Source: Flavobacterium sp. JAD_PAG50586_2 (lineage in GTDB: Bacteria > Bacteroidota > Bacteroidia > Flavobacteriales > Flavobacteriaceae). Taken from it: a stretch of DNA of 64,000 nt. Below are positions 27,408 to 36,581 of the stretch, piece after piece. Position 1 is the stretch's first letter, and each line of letters starts with the position of its first letter. The position numbers were made by a program, and so were the translations under genes. The notes beneath the pieces were generated by a model. The model was given only the letters and a program-made list of their open reading frames with translations, was not told the DNA's origin and did no database searches. The stretch is from assembly GCA_023213215.1 (NCBI GenBank), contig CP096136.1:2480001-2544000 (forward strand), given 5' to 3'.

Positions 27408-27451
27408 ATCACACACTCATACATATACTTATAAATTAAATAATAAAAATA

Positions 27452-27775
27452 ATGGCAACAGTAATTAATGACAGAATAGATGTTCGTATTAGCAAAGAAC
27501 AAAAAGAGTTAATTAAGTACGCATCAGAACTACTTGGATTTAAGAGTTTATCCGAATTTATTATTTATTGTGTCAATGCCGAAGCTAATAAGGTAATTAG
27601 TGAAAACAGTATCGTTTTAAATACAATTGAAGACAAAAAGATATTTTTGGAAACTATATTAAATCCACCTAAGCCTAATGATAAGCTTAAAGAAGCTCAA
27701 TCATTTTATAACAAACTTTTAGAACCAAATGGATTTAACAATATGCGCCTTAAGGAAGAGCCACAAAAAGAGTAA
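27452..27775 (+). CDS. DUF1778 (TacA-type) antitoxin
   Basis: 107 residues. The N-terminus is a ribbon-helix-helix: RIDVRISKEQKELIKYASELLGFKSLSEFI near 8-37, diagnostic of DUF1778 antitoxins. The second half contains NPPKPNDKLKEA, the typical toxin-neutralising tail. It is followed by a GNAT gene that overlaps it by 47 bp. Probably represses its own promoter through the inverted repeat at 27084-27104. Confidence 0.9.
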   Translation: MATVINDRIDVRISKEQKELIKYASELLGFKSLSEFIIYCVNAEANKVISENSIVLNTIEDKKIFLETILNPPKPNDKLKEAQSFYNKLLEPNGFNNMRLKEEPQKE

Positions 27776-28232
27776 TTTCAACTGTGGCCATGAACTATTG
27801 AATAATTATATTCAAAAACAAGCCAGACAAGATGTAAATAGAGATTTATCGGCTTGTTATGTAATAAATGATGAAGAAGAAAATATAGTAGGTTATTATA
27901 CGCTTTCTGGGAATTCAATAAGCAGAAATGATTTTCCGAAAGAATTAACCGTTAAACTACCTCCTTCCTACAATCAATTGCCAACAGTACTATTAGGTAG
28001 ATTAGCTGTTGATAATAAATATAAAGGAAACGGTCTTGGAAAAGTTCTACTGATAAATGCACTTAAGAAGTGTGTAGAAATTTCCAAAGCAATGGGGTTA
28101 TTAGCTGTAATAGTTGATCCAATAGATGAATCAGCAGCTAAATTTTATGCAAATTATGGATTTGTAACAATACCAAGTAATGGTAAAATGTTTGTGTCCA
28201 TCAAAACAGTAGAAGAATTATTAATGAATTAA
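27729..28232 (+). CDS. GNAT-family toxin (TacT-type)
   Basis: 167 residues. The N-terminus ALRKSHKKSNFNCGHELLNNY and KQARQDVNRDLSACYV match the GNAT toxins paired with DUF1778 proteins. The acetyl-CoA loop reads RLAVDNKYKGNGLGK near 97-111, and FYANYGF holds the conserved catalytic-type Tyr. Characterised relatives (TacT, AtaT, ItaT) block translation by acetylating charged tRNA. The ATG at 27729 lies inside the antitoxin gene, so the two are translationally linked. Confidence 0.9.
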   Translation: MDLTICALRKSHKKSNFNCGHELLNNYIQKQARQDVNRDLSACYVINDEEENIVGYYTLSGNSISRNDFPKELTVKLPPSYNQLPTVLLGRLAVDNKYKGNGLGKVLLINALKKCVEISKAMGLLAVIVDPIDESAAKFYANYGFVTIPSNGKMFVSIKTVEELLMN

Positions 28233-28237
28233 AAAGT

Positions 28238-28263
28238 AAACCCTTTCAGTGATGAAAGGGTTT
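28238..28263. terminator. Bidirectional terminator between the GNAT toxin and purA
   Basis: AAACCCTTTCA / TGAAAGGGTTT arms with a 4-nt loop between convergent stops at 28232 and 28270. Confidence 0.85.
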
Positions 28264-28269
28264 CTTTAT

Positions 28270-29541
28270 TTACTTCGTTATAGTCTGTTTCCTGTCCGGT
28301 CCAACCGAAACTATTTTTATTGGGACTTCGACTTCCTTTTCGATGAATTCGATGTATTCCTTTAATTCTTTTGGTAAACTGTCGAAAGTTGTTAAGCCTG
28401 TTAAATCCTGTGCCCAGCCTTTGAATTCGGTATAGATAGGAGTAACGTTTTCTTCTTCGATATTGAATGGTAAATGATGGATTACTTCGCCTTTGTAGTT
28501 ATAACCTGTACATACTTTCAAAGTATCAAAGCCCGAAAGGACATCGCCTTTCATCATCATCAGTTGGGTAACGCCATTAATCTGGATAGCGTATTTCAAT
28601 GCTACCAAATCGAGCCAACCACAACGTCTTTTTCTTCCGGTAACGGATCCAAATTCGTTACCAACTTTTGCCATAACATCTCCGGCTTCGCCAAAATCTT
28701 CGGTAGGAAATGGGCCAGAACCCACACGTGTAGTGTAAGCTTTGAAAATTCCAAAAACTTCCTTTATTTTATTGGGTGCAATTCCCAAACCTGTACAGGC
28801 TCCGGCAGCAGTAGTATTTGATGAGGTTACAAATGGATAGGTTCCGAAATCAACATCCAACAAAGAACCCTGTGCACCTTCGCAAAGAATAGACTTTCCT
28901 GCTTTTTGTGCCTGTGCCAAATATTCCTCGCTGTCTATGAAATCTAATTTTCTTAAATCTTCTATGGCTTCGAAGAATTCCTTTTCCAGTTCGGGTAAAT
29001 TGTATTGGATGGCCACATCATAAAAGGCAATCATTTCTTCATGCTTGTTGGCCAAAGCACGATATTTTTCCTTAAAGTCAGCTAATTCTATATCGCCTAC
29101 GCGGATTCCGTTCCTTCCGGTTTTGTCCATATAAGTTGGTCCGATACCTTTAAGTGTAGATCCGATTTTGGCTTTTCCTTTCGACGCTTCAGAAGCCGCA
29201 TCGAGTAAACGGTGGGTGGGAAGTATTAAGTGCGCTTTTCGTGAAATAATCAGTTTCGATTTGATATCCAGATTGAATTTTGCCAAGCCATCAACTTCGC
29301 TTTTAAAAACTACCGGGTCAATTACAACACCGTTCCCGATAATATTGATGTTGTTTTCATGAAAAATCCCTGATGGTATGGTTCTTAAAACGTGTTTGAT
29401 ACCATCAAACTCTAAAGTGTGCCCGGCATTTGGTCCACCCTGAAAACGGGCAATAATGTCGTATTTCGAGGTAAGTACGTCTACGATTTTTCCTTTTCCT
29501 TCATCTCCCCATTGTAATCCGAGTAATAAATCTACAGTCAT
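28270..29541 (-). CDS. purA: Adenylosuccinate synthetase
   Basis: 423 residues, full length. GLQWGDEGKGKIVD near 8-21 (GTP loop, catalytic Asp), NAGHT near 38-42, GIGPTYMDKTGR, and VTGRKRRCGWLDL near 296-308. It converts IMP and aspartate to adenylosuccinate with GTP. Third in the relA-fur-purA order that is common in Flavobacteriia. Confidence 0.97.
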   Translation of the reverse strand: MTVDLLLGLQWGDEGKGKIVDVLTSKYDIIARFQGGPNAGHTLEFDGIKHVLRTIPSGIFHENNINIIGNGVVIDPVVFKSEVDGLAKFNLDIKSKLIISRKAHLILPTHRLLDAASEASKGKAKIGSTLKGIGPTYMDKTGRNGIRVGDIELADFKEKYRALANKHEEMIAFYDVAIQYNLPELEKEFFEAIEDLRKLDFIDSEEYLAQAQKAGKSILCEGAQGSLLDVDFGTYPFVTSSNTTAAGACTGLGIAPNKIKEVFGIFKAYTTRVGSGPFPTEDFGEAGDVMAKVGNEFGSVTGRKRRCGWLDLVALKYAIQINGVTQLMMMKGDVLSGFDTLKVCTGYNYKGEVIHHLPFNIEEENVTPIYTEFKGWAQDLTGLTTFDSLPKELKEYIEFIEKEVEVPIKIVSVGPDRKQTITK

Positions 29542-29595
29542 TGTGTGTTGTTGTGTATTATGTAGTTAGTTGTCCCAATAGCTCTTAGCTAAAAG

Positions 29596-30057
29596 CTATA
29601 AGCTGTCAGCTTTTTTTGTGGCATAAAAATACAAAGAGTGGTTGTGTATTTCGATACCAAATATCTCTTCAATCGTCTGCTTGATGGTTTGTATTCTTGG
29701 GTCACAGAACTCGATAACTTCACCGGTATCTGTCATAATGATGTGGTCGTGCTGTTTATCAAAATAAGATTTTTCATAATGCGCCTGGTTTTGCCCAAAC
29801 TGATGCTTGCGGACCAAACCACAATCCAATAAAAGTTCGATGGTGTTGTATAAGGTGGCACGCGACACACGATAGTTTTTGTTCTTCATTTTGATATACA
29901 GGTTCTCGATATCAAAATGCTCTTCACTATCGTAAATTTCCTGAAGAATAGCATAGCGCTCAGGCGTTTTGCGGTGTCCTTTGTTTTCAAGATATAATGT
30001 AAAAACATTTTTTACAGTCTCTTGATTTTTACTATTATCTGTAGCTATTAGTGTCAT
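29596..30057 (-). CDS. Fur-family transcriptional regulator
   Basis: 153 residues. Winged helix with [13 protein letters not shown] and [12 protein letters not shown] (recognition helix), then the metal site [17 protein letters not shown] and the H-x-H segment [13 protein letters not shown]. No C-terminal CxxC pair, so the structural zinc of classic Fur seems absent. Could be a Fur, Zur or PerR type. Its promoter ends so close to the ATG that the mRNA may be leaderless. Confidence 0.92.
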   Translation of the reverse strand: MTLIATDNSKNQETVKNVFTLYLENKGHRKTPERYAILQEIYDSEEHFDIENLYIKMKNKNYRVSRATLYNTIELLLDCGLVRKHQFGQNQAHYEKSYFDKQHDHIIMTDTGEVIEFCDPRIQTIKQTIEEIFGIEIHNHSLYFYATKKADSL

Positions 30058-30061
30058 GCCA

Positions 30062-30091
30062 CAAAGATAATCGATAATTAATAATTGACAA
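30062..30091 (-). promoter_or_regulatory. Promoter of the fur-like gene
   Basis: TTG (30089-30091), 19-bp spacer, TATCTTTG (30062-30069) on the minus strand. Only four bases separate the -7 box from the ATG at 30057. Confidence 0.75.
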
Positions 30092-30139
30092 CAGATAATT
30101 GATAATTAAGGTTTGCCAGGACAAAAAAACGTTTTGAGA

Positions 30140-30612
30140 TTAACGTAAAGTAATCCTGCTGTTTTCGAGCTTTTCCAAGGTTTTTGCCATACGGGTAATT
30201 TTTTCGTCTTCGGTTTTAGCTGAGAAAATCCAGTCGGTAATTTCCTTTTTCTGTTTTTCGGGATAACTCTCAAAGAGTTGTAAAAGCTTGGGTTCTTCAC
30301 GAAGGCACTCCAAAAAATCTGCCGGAATTACCATTTGTGGCTCGTCGAGGAATAAGACTAATTTTACGGTATCGCCATGTTCTTTTTTGATAGCTTTCCT
30401 GATTTCGGCCTTAACCGCAAGGAAGGTGCCTTTCTTCATTGCCCAGATATGAATATCCTTGAGTTCGTAATTGTCAATGAAACCGCGGACACGGACAGTG
30501 CTGTTCTTTTTTTGGGAAGATAAAGCATAACGGGCATCTTAATGAAAGTCCAGCCGCCTTTGATTTCCTGTTTTTCAAGAAGGCAATAATCATCAAAGAA
30601 AGGCTGCTCCAT
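30140..30612 (-). CDS. YdeI/DUF1905-type protein, frameshifted
   Basis: ATG at 30612 gives MEQPFFDDYCLLEKQEIKGG followed by WTFIKMP, the conserved start of DUF1905. The frame then fails at a GGG run (30532-30534): one more G (C in the gene) yields KMPRYALSSQKKNSTVRVRGF and joins the C-terminal frame with VKAEIRKAIKKEHGD and VLFLDEP, ending at 30140 (157 aa). Function of the family is unclear. Three bp separate it from the relA stop upstream. Confidence 0.78.
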
Positions 30613-30615
30613 TTT

Positions 30616-32834
30616 TTAATTAGTGTAAACTCTGGTTACTTTATCAATTCCGTCAATTTTCTTGATGTTATCAATCAGTTTTTTCAGGATAGCGTTGTTT
30701 TGTACAATTACGGCAACCTGTCCATTAAAAATTCCGGCTTCACCACTCAAAGAAATGCTCTGGATATTAACGTGCATATTGTTTGAGATTACTTTCGTCA
30801 GTTCGTTGGTTAAACCCATACTATCCATTCCGGTAATTTTCAGGATTGCCTTGAATTCCTGTTGGGATGAGTCAATCCAGCGTGCCTGCATGATTCGGTA
30901 CGCGTAGTTAGATTGTAGTGCAATAGCATTAGGACAATCTTTTTTATGTACTTTGATTCCTTCGTTGATGGTAATAAAGCCAAAAACTTCGTCACCCGGA
31001 ATTGGGTTGCAGCAGGAGGATAATTTGTAATCCAGTTTATCCTGTTCAGGACCAAAAACCAGCATATCATAATTGCTGTTGAGTACGGGTTTATGTATGT
31101 CTTCCGGATTGGCACTTGGCGAACGCTTCATTTTACTTTTAAAGAAATTCATCAACGTATTGCTTTTCTGTGCGGCAAAATCCTTTAGCTGTTGATTTTC
31201 AATGGAGCCAATTCCAACACGGTAAAACAAATCGAGACTGGTTTTCAGGTTAAAGAAATTGACCAATTCGTTAATGACACTTTCGTTAAGTGTAATCTTT
31301 AAATGCTTTAGTTTTCGGGTTAACAGTTCCCTACCGTCTTCGGCAATTTTCTTGGTGTTCTCGTTAAGGACATTCCTGATTTTATTCTTGGCTCTGGATG
31401 TGGTTACATAATCCAGCCAGTTTATTGTTGGTTTCTGATGAACAGAGGTAATGATTTCAATCTGGTCACCGCTTTTTAGTTCGGAATTCAGCGGTACTAA
31501 TTTTCCGTTTACACGTGTTCCCCGTGTTTTGATTCCAATTTCAGAGTGGATGCTGAAGGCAAAGTCGAGCGAAGTTGCTCCTTTTGGCAAAGATTTGATT
31601 TCTCCTTTGGGTGTGAAAACGAATATTTCCTTCGCATATAGGTTCATTTTGAAATCCTCGACAAAATCAACGGCATTGGTTTCGGAACTTTCCAGCGCTT
31701 CTTTCAGCAGATTCAGCCAGGTATCCAAACCGCTTTCTTCCGTAGCGCCTTGTTTGTATTTATAATGAGCTGCATATCCTTTTTCAGCAATCTCATCCAT
31801 ACGTTCACTTCGCACCTGAATTTCTACCCAACGGCCTTTTGGCCCCATTACGGTAATGTGGAGTGCTTCATAACCTGTAGATTTTGGTGAGGAAATCCAG
31901 TCCCGCAAACGGCTCGGACTTGGACGGTAATGATCGGTAACGATAGAATAAATTTTCCAGGCAAGGAACTTTTCGTCGTGCAGGTTTGATTTATAAATAA
32001 TCCGGAGTGCAAACTTGTCATAAACTTCATCAAAAGTTACATTCTGTGCAGCCATTTTCCGGCGGATTGAATAGATGGATTTTGGACGTCCTTTCAAGGT
32101 ATATTCAACACCTTCGTCGTTTAGGGATTTTTTCAAAACATCTGAAATTGTTTTGATGTATTCATCCTGTTCTTCCTTGGTTTCCTTTATTTTACCGACA
32201 ATGTCTTTGTAAATTTCGGGTTCTGTATATTTTAAACCTAAGTCTTCGAGTTTGGTTTTGATGTTGTATAATCCCAAACGGTGGGCTAATGGGGCATAGA
32301 TGTATAAAGTTTCGGAAGCAATTTTTACCTGTTTGTACTCCGGCATGGAATCCATAGTCTGCATATTGTGCAAACGGTCAGCAATTTTGATAAGGATTAC
32401 ACGGACATCATCATTAAGAGTCAACAGCATTTTACGGAAGTTTTCCGCCTGCATTGACACGTTCATATCCTTTTTAACCTGCGAGATTTTGGTAAGGCCT
32501 TCTACCAGATGCGCAATTTTTGGATTGAACATTTTTTCAATGTCCTCCACAGTTACATCTGTATCTTCTACGACATCGTGCATAAGTGCAGCAGCAATAC
32601 TTGTCGCACCTAGTCCAATTTCTGAAGCTACAATTTTGGCAACGCCGATAGGGTGGAAAATATAGGCTTCACCCGATTTTCGACGCTGGTCCTTGTGGGC
32701 ATCAACGGCGACGTCAAACGCTTTTCGAATGAGTTTTTTGTCAGAATCGGTAAGGGTTTGATAACTTATACGAAGTAATTCCTTGTATTCCCGGGCAATG
32801 GCTTTTTTTCTTCTTCTAAATCTATTTCAATCAT
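30616..32834 (-). CDS. RelA/SpoT bifunctional (p)ppGpp synthetase/hydrolase, frameshifted at codon 10-11
   Basis: From the ATG at 32834 an A7 run (T7 at 32803-32809) breaks the frame; with one more A the start reads MIEIDLEEEKKAIAREYKEL and continues into RKSGEAYIFHPIGVAKI and the HD motif MHDVVEDTD, giving 739 aa, the usual length. Then come the synthetase domain (KSTGYEALH, GYAAHYKYK), TGS (IFVFTPKGEIKSLPKGAT), zinc-finger-like and ACT domains. The HD residues are intact, so hydrolase activity is expected. Sole long RSH seen here. Confidence 0.93.
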
Positions 32835-32894
32835 AGCATATTCAATCAATTCCTAAAATTAGGAATAACAAATGAACTGTGCAACTCAATTGCA

Positions 32895-33337
32895 CTATCG
32901 ATTGGCGATTTTGTAATCCAAACTGTAATTTCCAGGACCAGTCAGATAAATGCCTAAATAAATCATGAAATAAACAAAAGCATTGTTCACTTCGATACCA
33001 TTGTCGCCTGAATAGATTACCTCAAATTTCGCAACACACGCAATAATATATCCCATGCAGATAATCAGTGGAATCAAGGCCAATCTGGTAAATAAACCAA
33101 GTATCAATAATAGGCTGCAGAAGAATTCAGCAAAAATGGTCAATGCCAAAGGTGTTTTTCCGGTCATGCCCAAAAAACTAACTTCTTTCGCCCAAAAATC
33201 GGAAGCTGCCATGGTTTCGAAATTTATGAGTTTTTGATACCCATAAAATGCCATAAGCACACCAATAATAACTCTGACAAGTAAAATACCCAATGATAAA
33301 TTGATGGGTTGGAACGAGGTAAAAAGATTTTTTTCAT
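32895..33337 (-). CDS. DoxX family membrane protein, frameshifted at codons 2-4
   Basis: The open frame starts with a TTG inside what should be the first helix. The true start is the ATG at 33337: adding one A to the following A7 run (T7 at 33328-33334) gives MKKNLFTSFQPINLSLGILL joined to VRVIIGVLMAFYGYQKL, 147 aa with four membrane helices. Typical DoxX pattern (FAEFFCSLLLILGLFTR). Function unknown. Confidence 0.85.
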
Positions 33338-33372
33338 TTGAATTTGGTTTAATGGTTGGTTATTGAATTATG

Positions 33373-34158
33373 TTAATTAAAGCCGCGTTGTCGTTTGGCT
33401 TCAAAAATCAAAATCGCTGCTGCGACCGATACATTCATGCTGTCTATTGCTCCTTGCATTGGGATAATGATATTTTCTGTGGCTTTTTCGCGCCAGAGTT
33501 CAGTTAATCCAGTAGCCTCTGTACCAACGACCAATGCAGTTGGTTTTGTATAGTTTTGGGTGTGGTATCCCGTCGGATTCTGTAGCGTCGCGCTATAAAA
33601 ATTGATGTTGTTTTGGATTAAAAAATCAATTACCTCTTCCGTTGTTCCTGTAGCGATTTGATTGGTAAATAGGCAGCCAACACTCGAGCGGACAATGTTT
33701 GGGTTATACAAATCGGTTTTTGGACTCGCAATGATGACTGCATCCACTTTAGCCGCATCACAGGTACGAAGCACTGCTCCGATATTTCCCGGTTTTTCGA
33801 TAGCTTCCATGACTAAAATCAACGGATTTTGTGGAAGTTTTAAGTCGGATAATAGTAACGATTTGATTTTGGCTACAGCCAGAATTCCTTCAGTAGTATC
33901 GCGATAGGCGAGTTTTTGGTAAACTTCTTTTGAAATTTCTATCAATTCTATGCCTTTGAATTTTTTAATTTGTGACTCAGATACTAATTCCGGAAGGAAA
34001 AGTATCGTTTCCAATTCGTACTTTCCTTTTTGCGCCAATTCGATTTCCCGCATTCCTTCAATTAGAAAAGTCCCTGATTGTTTGCGGGCTTTAGCCTTTT
34101 CCTGAAGCTGGATTAGCGATTTTATAAACGGATTTTGCGAAGAGGTAATTTGTTTCAT
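33373..34158 (-). CDS. TrmH/SpoU-family RNA 2'-O-methyltransferase
   Basis: 261 residues. N-terminal substrate-binding domain, then SPOUT motifs: EKPGNIGAVLRTCDAAKVDAV near 117-137 (motif 1), VVGTEATGL near 209-217 (motif 2) and IPMQGAIDSMNVSVAAAI near 230-247 (motif 3). Targets a ribose in rRNA or tRNA; the exact nucleotide cannot be told from sequence. Single gene, minus strand. Confidence 0.93.
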   Translation of the reverse strand: MKQITSSQNPFIKSLIQLQEKAKARKQSGTFLIEGMREIELAQKGKYELETILFLPELVSESQIKKFKGIELIEISKEVYQKLAYRDTTEGILAVAKIKSLLLSDLKLPQNPLILVMEAIEKPGNIGAVLRTCDAAKVDAVIIASPKTDLYNPNIVRSSVGCLFTNQIATGTTEEVIDFLIQNNINFYSATLQNPTGYHTQNYTKPTALVVGTEATGLTELWREKATENIIIPMQGAIDSMNVSVAAAILIFEAKRQRGFN

Positions 34159-34193
34159 AGCAATAGCAAAGGTCTAAAGTTACTGAGAATTTA

Positions 34194-35525
34194 TTACAAA
34201 ATTCCCCTCGCCTTGATTTCAAGATATTTATTAATTGTATCGAGCGTTAGGTTTTCAGGTTGGGTTAAGACCGAATGGATTCCGTATTTCTTTAATTCGG
34301 TAACGATAAGCTTCTTTTCGAAAATGAATTTCTCTGCAATGACCTTATCATAAACTTCCTGGATAGTGTCGGCTTTTTTATTGGTAATCTGATACAGTTC
34401 GGTGTTTTGGAAAAATACAACTACGAGCAAATGGCTTTTCGCGATTCCTTTCAGATAAGGCAACTGGCGATGCAAACCGTCCATAGTTTCGAAGTTGGTG
34501 TAAAGAATTATAAGGCTTCGCTGATTGATGTTTTTCTTGATATCAACGTATAAACGGGAATAATCACTTTCGAAAAAATTGGTTTTTACATTGTATAGGC
34601 TTTCGAGGATTTTTTGCATCTGAGAAGTTCTTTTCTCGGCTACAACACGATTCTCTACTTTTTTGGAGAACGAAAACATTCCGGCTTTGTCTTGTTTTTT
34701 CAGTATAACATTCGATAAAACCAAAGTGGCATTGATGGCATAATCCAACAGGCTCATTCCGTTAAACGGCATTTTCATTACACGGCCTTTGTCAATAACC
34801 ATATAAATATTCTGTGACTTTTCGTCCTGGAACTGATTGACCATTAAGCTGTTTTTCTTAGCCGTGGCTTTCCAGTTCAAGGTTCTGATGTCGTCACCGG
34901 GAACGTATTCCTTGATTTGCTCGAATTCCATTGTATGGCCAATTCTCCTGATTTTTTTGACACCATATTGAAATAGGTTGTTCGAAAAAGCAATCAGATC
35001 GTATTTACGCAATTGGATGTAGGACGGATAAGTCGGGACCATTTGATCTTGTCCGAATTTGTATCTTTTGGAAATCAATCTCAAAGGCGAAGAAACATAA
35101 ACGTTTAAATTTCCGAAGTAATATTCACCGCGTTCTGTTGGGCGTAATTTATATTGGAATTCATCCTGCGAGGCATTTTTCAGTTTTCGTTTGATTTCAA
35201 AATTCCGAACCTGGAACTGAAACGGAATTTCATCAATTACTTTTACGGCAATGGCAAAAGTGTAAAAATTCCTGAGCGTAACAGTAATTGGATTTTCATC
35301 GCCATTGGATAGTTTTTCAGGCGTTATCCTTTCGGCGCTGATTCCGTTTTTACTGCTAAAGAGAATTAAGATATCCAAAACAAAAAACACTAATAATATC
35401 AATAATATAAACCAGGTTGCACTATACAATGCCGGAAAAATAAAGGCGCAGCAAAAGAGCACGATCACGCCAATGAGCAGATAGAAAAAGAAATTGGTTA
35501 TATATAATTGCTTAAAAAAGTTCAT
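34194..35525 (-). CDS. DUF58 domain-containing protein
   Basis: 443 residues with two N-terminal membrane helices, then the DUF58 hallmark YVPGDDIRTLNWKATAKKN followed by a vWA-like fold (IYMVIDKGRVM). Always found near MoxR ATPases; the pair is thought to assemble or activate envelope protein complexes. Last gene of the spoIIM-to-DUF58 run. Confidence 0.93.
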   Translation of the reverse strand: MNFFKQLYITNFFFYLLIGVIVLFCCAFIFPALYSATWFILLILLVFFVLDILILFSSKNGISAERITPEKLSNGDENPITVTLRNFYTFAIAVKVIDEIPFQFQVRNFEIKRKLKNASQDEFQYKLRPTERGEYYFGNLNVYVSSPLRLISKRYKFGQDQMVPTYPSYIQLRKYDLIAFSNNLFQYGVKKIRRIGHTMEFEQIKEYVPGDDIRTLNWKATAKKNSLMVNQFQDEKSQNIYMVIDKGRVMKMPFNGMSLLDYAINATLVLSNVILKKQDKAGMFSFSKKVENRVVAEKRTSQMQKILESLYNVKTNFFESDYSRLYVDIKKNINQRSLIILYTNFETMDGLHRQLPYLKGIAKSHLLVVVFFQNTELYQITNKKADTIQEVYDKVIAEKFIFEKKLIVTELKKYGIHSVLTQPENLTLDTINKYLEIKARGIL

Positions 35526-35576
35526 TGTTCTCGGTTAAATTAAAACTGCCGACTGCTACTGCCATCTGCCAACTTT

Positions 35577-36581
35577 TTACCTTGGTATTTCGATGCTTTC
35601 GATAATTTGTTTGATGATTTCGATGCTGGTTAAACCTTCCATTTCGCGTTCCGGCGTTACTATTACCCTGTGTTGCAATACCGGAATAGCGGCTTCCTTA
35701 ATATCTTCCGGAGTTACAAAATCCCTTCCTCTAATGGCGGCAAAAGCCTTAGCTGCATTTAGGATAGCGATCGATGCTCTTGGTGAAGCTCCCAGATATA
35801 GGAATGCATTTTCACGGGTATTTACCACTAATTTGGCGATGTATTCCAACAGATTTGGTTCTACTTTAATCTGTTTAACCAAACTTTGGTAGTTTACAAT
35901 GTCGGACGCACTTAAAACAGCTTTTATATTTTCTAATTTACCGTGGTTCTGTAATAAATGCTCACGGTTGATGATGTCGATTTCCTCGTTTAATTTTGGA
36001 TAATCGATATTGATTTTGAATAAAAATCGATCTAACTGAGCTTCAGGCAAACGATAGGTTCCTTCCTGCTCAATCGGATTTTGGGTTGCCATAATGATAA
36101 ACGGTTCGTCCATTTTATAGCAATGTCCATCAATCGTAATCTGGCGTTCTTCCATGACTTCGAACAAAGCGGCCTGGGTTTTTGCCGGGGCACGGTTGAT
36201 TTCGTCAATTAAAACCAAATTAGAAAAAATGGGGCCTTTCTTGAATTCGAATTCTGATTTTTTTAAATCGAAAACCGAAGTTCCTAAAATATCCGAAGGC
36301 ATCAAATCGGGCGTAAACTGGATACGGCTAAAATCAACCGAAATGGTTTTGGCAACAATTTTTGCAGTCATGGTTTTGGCAACACCGGGAACACCTTCAA
36401 TCAAAACATGCCCGTTTGCCAGGATGGATACCAGTAACTGATCAATCATTTTGTGCTGGCCGACAATTACCGTTTCCATTTCGGATTTTATTTTATCAAT
36501 GCTTTCACGAAGCGGTTCAAGATTTAGTCTTGATTGAAAATTTACATTTTCGCTGCTTTCGAAGTTTTCTGTGTTTTCCAT
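35577..36581 (-). CDS. MoxR family AAA+ ATPase
   Basis: 334 residues. Walker A GVPGVAKT near 60-67, Walker B LVLIDEINRAPAKTQAAL near 122-139, sensor 1 IMATQNPIEQEGTYRLPEAQLDRF near 165-188, with a C-terminal lid. A chaperone-like ATPase that works with vWA/DUF58 partners. Its start overlaps the DUF4350 stop. Confidence 0.95.
   Translation of the reverse strand: MENTENFESSENVNFQSRLNLEPLRESIDKIKSEMETVIVGQHKMIDQLLVSILANGHVLIEGVPGVAKTMTAKIVAKTISVDFSRIQFTPDLMPSDILGTSVFDLKKSEFEFKKGPIFSNLVLIDEINRAPAKTQAALFEVMEERQITIDGHCYKMDEPFIIMATQNPIEQEGTYRLPEAQLDRFLFKINIDYPKLNEEIDIINREHLLQNHGKLENIKAVLSASDIVNYQSLVKQIKVEPNLLEYIAKLVVNTRENAFLYLGASPRASIAILNAAKAFAAIRGRDFVTPEDIKEAAIPVLQHRVIVTPEREMEGLTSIEIIKQIIESIEIPR

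Noticed and set aside
27219..27416. 65-residue minus-strand ORF made of repeating V-L-S
   Set aside because: It is the reverse complement of the 9-bp array; its composition comes from the repeat and no start signal or homologue is evident.
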